A stretch of DNA of 64,000 nucleotides from positions 91,602 to 155,601 of the forward strand of contig MNCI01011809.1 in assembly GCA_015680685.1 (NCBI GenBank). Direction: 5' to 3'. This stretch comes from Gnetum montanum (taxonomy: Eukaryota > Streptophyta > Gnetopsida > Gnetales > Gnetaceae). Of the stretch, positions 34,851-44,853 are shown one piece after another. Position 1 is the stretch's first letter. Each line of letters starts with the position of its first letter. The notes beneath the pieces were generated by a model that was not told where the DNA came from, did no database searches, and saw only the letters and a program-made list of their open reading frames with translations. The position numbers and the translations under genes were made by a program.

Positions 34851-36190
34851 TGAAACACCATAAAATTTTGAGCTTAGTACTTTTCCAACAAGAATCAAGC
34901 TAAGTCATGATGTTCCCCAGCATGATTAAATCTTGAGGGCCCCACAGATAGCTTTAAGCGGAGTCAAACTCAACAAGGAGCAGTTCTTTGCGACTCGCCG
35001 ACAACCACGACAACATCTGCTATCAAACATGGTAACTTTGGAGCTCAAAATACTTAGTTTTCCCTATGTATGCATTCACAACGTATACGCCCAACGTATA
35101 TGCCCCAGTTTGCATCCACAGCGTATACGTCCAACATCCACAGCGTATACGCCCAACATTCATAGCGTACACGCCTAGTGTACATGACCTTACATGTACG
35201 CCCAGCATGTACGACTGAGGTATACGCCCGGCATGCAACCCCCGAAGACGGCATGAAAACAGCATTTCAGAGCAAGATTTGGTACAAGACATCAACTCAC
35301 ACGAACAGAGCAATCATCAGCTGTTGACATTATGCATCCTAGAGTCTATACGCTAAGCGTATACATCCTGCATGCCTAGCGTATACGCGCAGTGGACACA
35401 GCGTATACGCCAAGCACGCCCAACGTATATGCCCAGCATATACATCCTGCATGCCCAACGTATATGCCCAGAGTCTACGCCCACCAGATATAGCGTATAC
35501 GCCTAGTAGATGTAGCATGTTTTACACTTGTAAATTTTATTCTTTCACACCCGGTTAATGCGCCACGTTTCACCCAACCCGAGTCTAAACCTGTATAAAA
35601 ACCCCAATTTTCCATTAGATCGAGGTTGGCAATTTTGAGCAAACCAGAGAGAAAAACAGAGACGCTAGGAACCAGAGCAGAAACCCTGTACGTTGGACTT
35701 TCCTCTGCACGCTGAACATACAGCCTCTACGCTGTGCTTGCAGTTTGAACCAGCACATAGTCATCCTTACATCCGTCGGGGCTATTCGTCCGCCTTGTGT
35801 TAGAGCCACAACTGCGTTAGACCGGTGCATTGTAACTCTCATTTTTGCAATAATATTGCTACATTTTCTTCATAAAATTTGTCACAGTTCTTCATTAATT
35901 ATTGCATGTTTACTGTTTACGCCCTTGTGCGTTTACGCTCTGTTTACATCAGTTACGCTGTTTACGTTTCGTTTTACATCTGTTACGCCTTTTACATATA
36001 ACCCAGCGTATAGCACCTCGGTGTACGTTCGGGGAAATCCTTGTCTGATCCACGTGCGAACCACTCAAGGTACTCTACTTTCGTTAATTCCAGCTTGCCC
36101 TAGGGCAAAGGTAGGGTCTTCTGTGCGTGTCCGATGATCCCCAGGTCTCTATTTCCTTCCAGCCGGAGACCAACGATTTCGGACGGTACA
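34851..36190 (+). repeat. E2 3' LTR
   Basis: TGAAACACC to GTACA. Same structure as the 5' LTR, slightly longer because of extra GCGTATACGC-type units. TATA box at 35,594-35,601. Confidence 0.93.
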
Positions 36191-36195
36191 TACAT
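36191..36195. repeat. Right target-site duplication of E2 (TACAT)
   Basis: Partner of CACAT at 18,415-18,419. The C to T difference fits loss of a methylated cytosine. Confidence 0.85.
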
Positions 36196-37623
36196 GATCT
36201 AAGCTTGCTCTACTTGAAGGATTTTCCCTTGGAAGAGTAGCTTAGGAAAGGTATGAGCACAGAAGATAGGGTAAATTGTTTGGGCCATCGGTAGCTTGAC
36301 CTTGTGGAAGTAAATCCCCTTTTAGTCCTTGCTGGTCCCCAACCATTCCTCTATGTCCCCTTGATGGTTGACATCCTTGCTACTCTTTTCTCTCGCAGGT
36401 AGGCCATTAGAGGGGACACCAAAAAGGTCTACAAAAAGTTTTTCATTAATTTCAAATGCCACCTGCATATTGTGAACCTATGTGCAGAAGTGATTAGCCT
36501 TTTGGGAAAAGGAATTGACTAGGGAAAGCATTTCTGTAGTGGGGACACTTGGATTTACTACCAGGAATAAATCTATGAGCCCAGCCTCCTGAATGTTGTG
36601 AACAAAGGTGGCTGGGGCCCCATTGCAAAACCAACTTTAAGTCTCGTCCACTTCCCCGTACTTGAAGAAGAGGTTGGTCTCATCATGCCCAGAGGTAATC
36701 ATTGTAACCACTCGGGATGCGCTTGCTACTGCAATAACTAGCAACAAAAAATTAGCAAAAACAAAAGCAAATCATCACTTGAGCACATAAAGAAAAATGC
36801 ACGATTTAACATACTAGGTCTAAACGGCATAGGAAATGGTGGAATTTCCACCAGAACGTCTTCTACAGTAAGTGGTCAACGAGATGCCCATTCGCTATCC
36901 AACTAGCCAACTTCTTCACATTTCCCTTTGAACTTGGAATACCTAGTTGGATAGGCTTTGAAATCAAGCCCAAGTTATTCTATAACATCGGCACGCACGT
37001 TCCTGGTAGAGGAGAACTTTTGCAGAGCCGTTTGGGCCAACGCCAATGTATCGGTGTTATCGTGAAGACCATCCTTGTCAAATGAAACCTGGCAACATGC
37101 AAAAATATAGTAGGCATTTTGACTAAAGTAAGGAAAATGATACAACATGTTTAAAACACCTTCACATGACTCACTCGCCAGCACAATAAATGGTTTTAGG
37201 TGGGTTCTGGAAGCAGGTGCCCATGTGACGGGCAACATACAACGTGTTGGATAGATGGTAGCATTTGAATTTAGGCATATCCAAGATCCAAATTAAGCAC
37301 CTCAAGCTCCTTGGGTGTCAGTTTGAGCCTTCTGCCCCTTTGGTTTCGATTGACCCATTAGCCATGAACTTTAGAATGCCCTGGTTTGCCCTAGGCAATA
37401 ATGTTTTACTAAGTACAGTGGCTGTTTTGGCTGATAAGTGTGACCACACAATCACACTAACATGGTAAAGGAGGAACTTTAGGAAGTTTCATGCACCTTC
37501 CCAGAACCAGATCACCTAATGTCCTACCCGTGTGTGGGGAGGGGGGACATTGGCCATGGGTTCACTAAGGAAACACAGGACTCCTACCACCTCAAGGACA
37601 ATCAGGATAAGTTTTGACATGAC

Positions 37624-38679
37624 CTTGTGCAATACAATAGGAAAGCGTTAGTGCAACATTCAAGTGATGATTACCAAGTAGCGTAGCATAATCTTTGCTT
37701 TACATTTTTTCCCTTAGGAATGAAACAATAAGTCCCTAGTAAAATAGAATTAAACACTGAATGTAGCGTAGCAACTAGGCCCCACGTAGCGTAGCGTAGC
37801 AGGTGCACCCTACAAAGTAATAGTTATGCGCTGCACAGCGCAGCATAGCAGACATGCCCTATACAGTGTGACGTAATAGTTACATTTTTCACAAGGGTGA
37901 CAGTTGCGTTATGCTCAGTGTAGCAGGACAATTGCATCCCACGCAGCATAGCAAAGTTGAAAGTATGACATACAACAGTAAAACAAGTGTAACAATATAA
38001 CAAGTACAAAAAGCATGACATGTAACAAGCATGCCAATGTAACAAGCAAAACACTATAACAAGCTTAGCAGTGTAATAGCATAGCAAATCTAATAATGTA
38101 GCAGCATTGCAAGTCTAACAGTAGAGCAGTGTGATAGCCTGTCAGCATAGCAGCATAACAAGCCTGCCAACATAGCAGCGTAGCGTAACAGGAACTAAAA
38201 TGTAACATAGTCTAATAGTCACAATGACCAGAACAACGTGGCTTAAGAAAAAAAAACCCATAGCGTTCTCGTTACCCTGGCCCTGCCCCACTACATGAAA
38301 GGTGACAAAATAAGATCCAAATTGAAAGAAAATATCCCACTACCTAGGCTACGCTATGCTAGACACAGGCTATGCTGCCTAAGAAAATTGGTGAGCCAAA
38401 ACCTCCCCCATGGGTGCTACGCTACACTGAGCAAGCATTATGCCACCCAAGAATGCCCAAACCCACCTTGAAATGTCGCATTGGCCATCAACAATGGTGG
38501 TCAGGACAGTGCCACACACCAACCATAGCATAGCAACTGCCACGGTCGCAGTGGCCACGGTAACAACAAAAGTTATAGGGCAGAAACATTGACAACTATA
38601 ACAACCAAGATGTGGTAATCATAGCGACAATTTCACTCAACATATTAGACAAAGCAAACGAGGGTAGTGCAACACTTAC
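37624..38679 (-). repeat. Intron 1 of E1 antisense gene, filled with GTAGCATAGC-type repeats
   Basis: 1,056 bp between donor GTAAGTG and an acceptor near 37,624. From about 37,670 to 38,560 it is dense in GCGTAGCATAGC, AACAAGCATAGC and similar words. The same words occur in E1's 3' LTR (45,400-46,400), not the GCGTATACGC of E2. The minus-strand frame 37,824-38,087 is a by-product. Confidence 0.75.
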
Positions 38680-38935
38680 ATGGCAGATGGACCTTTTAGC
38701 CTTTCTTCAATGCGTGCCTTGGAGAGGCGTCGCAAGGTGTGCTTCACTTCGTCCACCTTGGCAAGCCCCTAATGCCTATGTTTGCTTTTAAGTGCCATTA
38801 CTTACTCCCAAACTTGAGTGTATCGACTGTATCAACTGCTACGCTCTGCCTGTTAAGATCTCTCTCTCTCAGCTTGACCACGCTACACTCTAGGTGTTGG
38901 CTCTAACAAATGATAATTTTACTAGGGGTAATCCC

Positions 38936-38945
38936 CTATTTATAG
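38936..38945 (-). promoter_or_regulatory. TATA box of the E1 antisense gene
   Basis: CTATAAATAG on the minus strand, followed by GGGGATTACC and preceded by a CATTGG (CAAT-like) phrase. It lies about 140 bp upstream of the exon 1 ATG. Confidence 0.55.
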
Positions 38946-39109
38946 CCAATGCGGTAAAAACAACAGTCACTATCATGTCCCGAATAACATGGAACACCTT
39001 TGCAGCGTAGCACTACTGTAGCATAGCACATCCCTGTTGCAGCGTAGCACTCGGCTGTAGTGCAGAAAGCGGGTCCACTAAGATTTTCACTTCATCTTTA
39101 TAAATTTTG

Positions 39110-39595
39110 AATAGTTACGATCTGCCAAGACCTTAAACTAGCAATTTTAAGTTACATTTTAGAACCTATCAACAGTCCACCATGACCTTAAACTGCTAAT
39201 TTTAGCATTTGTTTTATATTCTAAACCTGTTAATGATCCACTAGAACCTTAAACTAGAAACTTTAATTCACAAATTTGACATAATGAGAGTCCGCTACGA
39301 CCTTAAACTGCCAACTGTAACTTACATTATTACATTGTAACGGTCTGCTATGACCTTAAACTGGCAACGTCAACTTCAACTTAGATTGTTACATTGTTAC
39401 GGTCTGCTATGACCTTAAACTGGGAATCCTAACATCTCCTTTACATTTTAAACCTGTTAACGGTCTGCTATGACCTTAAATTGGCAATTTTCAGCATGAA
39501 AGCTTACATGTTAATGGTTCGCTACGACCTTAAACTAGCAATATTAAAATGTAATTTTGCATTGTTGTGGTCTACTAAGACCTTAATCTGGAAAT
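39110..39595 (+). repeat. TTAAACT-motif array at the 5' side of E1's antisense gene
   Basis: Eight or so units of GGTCTGCTATGACCTTAAAC followed by TGGCAA and a variable AT-rich spacer, at about 60-bp period, ending shortly before the pol splice acceptor. Confidence 0.8.
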
Positions 39596-39682
39596 TATGT
39601 TGCACCACATGAATACCTTGTCTACATTTTATTTTATTGCGTGATACTCTATTAAACAGGTACCACTTGACGTTTGCTTGTT

Positions 39683-39696
39683 TGATGACTTTGCAG
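39683..39696 (+). promoter_or_regulatory. Predicted splice acceptor before E1 pol
   Basis: TGATGACTTTGCAG followed 13 bases later by the pol ATG at 39,710. E3 keeps the same neighbourhood (GGTGCCACTTGATG then GTTGATTTTTGTAAG, 58,286-58,340) although its pol is gone. In Ogre-type elements of the same clade an intron between protease and RT is established knowledge. Confidence 0.5.
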
Positions 39697-39709
39697 GAGT
39701 GCTTCAAAA

Positions 39710-42700
39710 ATGGCTATACAGGGCAATCTCCACATACCCCTTGTCCTAAATGGACCTCATGGTAAGCTCACAAGACACTTAAGCTTAGAATTAATAGACT
39801 TTGAATCACCCACTCATGACACCATAGCGTCCTTGGAGACATCTCTAGACTGGCTAGAACATCTAGTCTAAGCCTTAGACCTAGAGGCTAGGGATGTAAC
39901 CAAAGACCCTCTTATTGAAATCCTGGTAACTACGTCTAGAGGTGAGGCAAAAACATTGAAAGTCAGTTCCCTACTAGAGCCACAAGTGCAAAAAAACATC
40001 TCAAAAGTCCTTAATGACAATGTCAAAGTGTTTGTGTGGTCATATGAAGACATGCCAGGCCTGGACCCATGACTCATACAACACAACATTATCTTAGACC
40101 CATGTGTCAAAGAGGTTAAATAGAAAGCCTGCAAAGTTAAACCAGAGATTGCTTTGGTTGTACACGATGAAATCACTAAACTCTATCAAGCTAGTTTCAT
40201 TCAAGCCATCGATTACTCAGATTAGGTCTCGAACATTGTAGTTGTACCTAGGAAAACTAGGAGTATACGAATTTGTATAGACTTCTAAGATTTAAGTAGG
40301 ATGATAATTAAGGACGACTTCCCACTGCCTAGTATCGATCAACTTATCGATACTACAGTTGGTCATGCCTTACTATCCTTCATGGATGGGTTTTTAGGCT
40401 ATAATCAGATTCACATAAACCTAGAGCACCAGTTGGCAACTACTTTTATGACCCCTTGGGGGACTTTTATCTACACAATGATGTCGTTTGGGCTAAAAAA
40501 CGTTGGAGCAACATATCAATGAGCAATGACATACATCTTCAGTGATTACCTCTTAGAAAGGCTGAACGACTATGTTGATGACATAGCAGTTAAGTCTAAG
40601 GAAGCTACTAATCATCCCAACAATCTAAATGTAGTTCTCCAATGTTGTTGTAGGCATGACCTATGCCTCAACCCTAGGAAATGTGTTTTCGGGGTTAAAA
40701 CCAGATGCATGCTAGGTTTTGTAGTGTTAGAGGTAGGGATACAAGTGGACCCAAATAAAGTAAGGGCCATTTTCAACCTAGAATTGCCTACAAACCTTAA
40801 AGAGTTGTGCGGGTTGCAAGGTAGGATACAGTTTATCAGAAGATTTATCACGAGGTTGATAGACAAACTAAACTCCATGAAACACCTACTCAAAAAGGGG
40901 ATAAACTTTGAGTGGAAAGATCAATGTCAATAAGCCTTTGATAACCTTAGGAAAGAAATTTTGCACCTTTTCACTGTTTACCCTGCATAGAGGGATAAGC
41001 CTTTCTACATATACCTTTGATGACAAGTCTAAAATCCTAGTCTATTACTTCAGTCATGCATTGATAGCACATGAAGTGAAGTACAATGAGGTACAAAAAA
41101 ACTATCTTGCCATAGTATTTGCACTTAAAAAGTGGAGGCATTACTTGTTTCGTAGCAAAGTTAACATCATATGCAAGAGCAACATACTTCAAGATATCAC
41201 AACTAATTTATATGAGAGCAGTAGAATAGCCCAATGGAAGGCTATAATTGTAGAATTCAATTTACATTATGTGGCACAATCATCAACAAAGGGTCAAGTA
41301 ATAGCCACACAACTTACAACTTCACTCGTTGATGATCAAGAAGTAATAGAGCTCGAATTCCCAGATGAGCATATTAATAGCATAAGGCCTATACCATTAA
41401 ACTTGAAAGTCAGTTTATATTTTGATGGCGCTTCAACTACATAGGGTGGTAGCACCATCGTAGTTCTTACATTTTCCTATGGGGAAATTCAACCCTTCAT
41501 GTATCATTTTGCATTCATTTACACCAACAATGTAGCTGAGTATGAAGGACTCCTTAGGGGCCTTCTAGCAGCTCAAGAGCTAAGGATCCAACATTTGGCA
41601 ATCCAAGGTGACTCACAGCTAGTTATTAACTAGATCACTGAAGTCTATGCTTGCAAGGCTTCACATTTGCAACCTTATTGCAATCTAGCCAAGAGTCTAC
41701 TAAAGCAGTTCATGACATTAGACATTAAACATGTGCCTCGTAGCGAGAACAATATAACTAATGCGCTAGCCACATTAGCATTAAATGTGCCATCACACTT
41801 GTTTGCCACCTTGCCTGCTTCAGTAATAGAATGCACCGATCCTATTACTCAAGTAGCATACATTGCATCTGTAAGTGCAACAGATACCCAAGAGTGGTAC
41901 GCCAACATTAAAGTTTACCTTCAACATGGTGAACCCCCACACGGCTTGACATCTGCTCAAAAGGATGCAATACAGAAACAAGCTCAGCAATATGTCCTAG
42001 TAGGAGATAACACCTTATGCAAATTCTCCTTTGATGGGATACTGCTAGCGTGTGTTAGTGGGAAAGAAGCACAAAATATTGTTAATGAAGTCCATGAGGG
42101 ACTATGTGGAGGGCACATAGCTCCCATGGCTATGGCAACAAAAATCAGCTGCTTAGGTTACTACTGGCCTTGCATAGAACGAGATTTCCTTGCCAAAGTT
42201 AGGACATGCAATGTATGTCAACACCATGTAAACCTTATACATGTGTCGCCTACTGAATTACATCCTATAGAGATCACATGGCCTTTTCAACGTTGGGGAC
42301 TAGATATCATAATACCCATCACACCTAAGTTTTCCATAGGGCATAAATTCATTATCACCACAACTGAATACTTCACAAAGTGGGTAGAGGCTATTCTCCT
42401 AAGAAAGACTACATCTCAATAGGTTTTCCAGTTCATCTTGGATAACATAGTAAGGTTTGCTCTTTCCATGACTATTGTGAAAGACAATGGTCCACATTTT
42501 AGTAGTGCAGAAACCAAAACCTTTTGCGACAACCTTGGCATCAAACACTCTTTTTCATTGCCATACTACCCATAGGTGAACGGTCAGGTAGAGGCAACAA
42601 ATAAGGTCATCATCAACCTTTTCAAAAAGATGCTCAGTAGCAGCAAGAGATGATGGCATGAGCAAATCCTCTACATGTTGTGGGCTTACCGTACAACATG

Positions 42701-43133
42701 CAAAACCACAATAGGTAAGACTCCATACAGTCTTGTTTATGGATCTGAAGTAGTGTTACCTCTTGAATTGCAGGTTCCATCACTTCGGATGATCCTCTCA
42801 AACATTATAAATGAGGCTCAAAATAACGAGTCAAGGATCATTGATCTTGACTCTGTAGAGGAGGAGTGTGCCTAAACACTTGGTTGCATTGAATGGTATC
42901 AGGATAAATAGCAGTAAAAGAACCACTGTAACTTACATCAATGACTAATTAGATAGGGGGACTTAGTCCTCAAGGTCATTCGTGAGGTAGTGAGAAAATT
43001 CTCAGCCAACTGGGAAGGCTCTTTCATAGTCACGAAAGCCTATGAAAATGGAGCGTTCAAACTAGCTGATGTAGATGGCAATGAGTTTGAAAATCCTGTT
43101 AACCACTTATACCTCAAGTCATACTACATTTAA
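39710..43133 (+). pseudogene. pol: E1 pol: RT, RNase H, second RNase H, integrase, broken
   Basis: Opens with a region before RT that matches E2 (MPGLDP). RT has FMDGFLGYNQIHI (about 40,380) and the catalytic YVDD (about 40,573). The RT-linked RNase H spans about 40,920-41,330, with a frame change near 41,020. The second RNase H starts at 41,405 (LYFDGAS, EYEGL, GDSQLV). Integrase has an HHCC zinc region ending CNVCQHH (about 42,215), then core residues in GLDII, KDNGPHF and VEATN. The C-terminus has the SANWEGS/YKLADV-like end seen in Tat elements and no chromodomain. About a dozen stops; those whose original residue can be told from E2 are mostly Gln, Trp or Arg to stop. Confidence 0.9.
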
Positions 43134-43163
43134 TGCAAAGGATCACATTGAATGCAAAGCAAG

Positions 43164-44076
43164 GTAAGACAAACGTCTGCTACAATGTAAAACTATCACA
43201 GATAGTCTGCTATGACTATAAACTAGCATAGCTCATCCACTATGATGTTAAACTGGCATAGCAGGTCCTTGGGCTATGACATAAAACTGGCACCCATAGC
43301 ACAATCTACCATAACCCTAAACTAGCCATCCACTGTCTGCTACGATTATAAACTAGCACAGCAGTTTGCTAAGACCTTAAACTAGCACATTGGTCTATTG
43401 GGACCTTAAACCAGCACATCTGGTAGTCTACCAAGATCTTAAACTAGGTTCAGAGTGCAACGCCTCCTAGCTCACATCCATGACCCTACGAAAAAGTGAG
43501 TGTGCACAGTTCCAAAACTCTAGAACAACACGGGTGGGATGTTACAGTTCCAGAATGCAATTCATGTTGCTAAGGAAAAATCCTCTGGAACACATGCAAT
43601 GTCACCACCCCTGGCATCTTGCTGATCTTCTGGAGATGCCATTTGACATCTTGCTGACATTTTAGAGCTACCGCTACCATAGCCAGTCATCTTGGTAGTA
43701 GCTCTTATTGTCAGCACTTGCTGCTGGAGTCCCAGCACTATTGTGGCCTAGCCATAGTACTACCATCCTCCAGCCCTTGCCATCATTAGAATCCAAAAGG
43801 AGTCCAACTGTTAGGCTTCTCACCTTGTAGCTAGACTGCATGATGTTTTCCTTGGGTGAGGAATCTTGAGTGCCTACATCACCACCGCTCCTAGCCCCTT
43901 CAGTACTAACCTTTCCAGCCTGCCGCCACTGGAACCTGTGCTAGCCTTCCTACTTTGGACATCATGCACGTCAAACACAACACTCGTCACTCTTGTAGTG
44001 TCCAAAGCAAGCAGGACTTTTCCCTCATGTCACTCAATAGTTGTTTTTTCTAATTTTCTCTCTATTATGTTTGCAG
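43164..44076 (+). other. Predicted 3' untranslated intron of E1, with TTAAACT array
   Basis: Donor GCAAG-GTAAGACAAACG, acceptor TATGTTTGCAG-GATATAAG. The array of TCTGCTATGACTATAAACTAG-like units occupies 43,175-43,450. The rest has no gene that I can support. Confidence 0.55.
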
Positions 44077-44853
44077 GATATAAGCCAAGATGGTGTCCTT
44101 CAGAGATGTGTTTCACCATGAGAACAAGACACTACATTGTTCTGAAATAATTGCTCTAATTAGCGTAGCTACTTAGGAGTGCACACCCTGCTCTCCCTTT
44201 CAACCAACTTAATCCTCCATTCCCTATACTTGCAATTTCCCATATCTCCTTTATAAGGTTTCCTAATACACATAAAGCCCTTTCACATGCCCAACCCCCA
44301 AGTCCATGATGGGCGTAATGCAACTCGCCCCATGGGAAGCATTTGTGGGCAGGTTAAAGCCCCACATGGATGTAACACAACTCATCTTGGGGAGGAAACA
44401 CCTGTCCTACAACAACAACAAGGTTGTTTGCAAGTGAACGTGGGTGTACAACAAAGGAAAAACACAAAAATGCAAAAAGAGCAGAAAAGTGCAAAAAAAG
44501 GGTGCCTAAAAGAAATGGCACAACATGTTACTTTATAATCGCTTCGACCATAAATCGACCATCTCTAAGCACTCTAGTGAGAGGTCAAATTCCAACAAAG
44601 AAAGACACCCATGCACGCTGACTCCCTCATAAGCACTTCGACGAGGGATCATACTATGGTGATATTTTTTCAAGGCGTTGCATTTTTTCCTTCCTCGAAC
44701 CTGTTTCCTTAAAATCCATCCCTTGCCCCTATCCTACATCACTCTCCTAGTACTCTCAAATGTAACGAAGCATCATCTAAGTGAACACTGAAGAGTGATG
44801 TCGGTGTCTAGTTCTTCATGGTGTTTTGTATTCTTTGTTGATGTCTCTCGAGC
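44077..44853 (+). other. E1 3' untranslated region, polypurine tract deleted
   Basis: Begins with a short basic frame (KPRWCPSEM) related to those of E2 and E3. Near the LTR border E1 reads GATGTCTCTCGAG and then LTR sequence. The roughly 28 bases containing the polypurine tract in E2 and E3 are missing. No other gene seen. Confidence 0.45.

Larger units (their letters stand above)
18420..36190 (+). mobile_element. E2: full-length Tat-type Ty3/gypsy retrotransposon carrying an antisense gene
   Basis: LTRs of 1,290 and 1,340 bp enclose a 15.1-kb interior. Order: primer site, repeat-rich leader, gag-protease, TTAAACT array, 8-exon antisense gene, second array, pol, 3' intron with a third array, untranslated region, polypurine tract. 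A 5-bp target duplication (CACAT/TACAT) flanks it. The two LTRs differ at roughly 8-9% of positions over the first 150 bases by eye, almost all transitions, so the insertion is old. It cannot be autonomous now: RT lacks its catalytic motif and gag/pol carry stops and frameshifts. It lies inside E1, to which it is related but not recently identical. Confidence 0.93.
36191..38798 (-). pseudogene. E1 antisense gene, 5' part (exon 1 to first half of exon 4)
   Basis: Minus-strand exons: exon 1 38,680-38,798 (starts MALKSKHRH, ends with donor CAT-GTAAGT), exon 2 37,175-37,623, exon 3 36,815-37,088, and exon 4 from 36,728 to the E2 border at 36,191. Exon 2 carries the FCP1-like motif (LIVLEVVGVLC, then VSVIVWSHLS) with the same loss of both catalytic Asp as in E2. 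Exon 3 matches E2 (DTLALAQTALQKF against DGLALAHTALETF). Exon 4 matches too (VDLFGVPSNG against SYLFGVPTNG). Introns of 86 bp separate exons 2, 3 and 4. There are stops in exons 2 and 4. The acceptor before exon 2 and the frame across intron 2 are off by a base or two, which I ascribe to decay. Confidence 0.8.
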
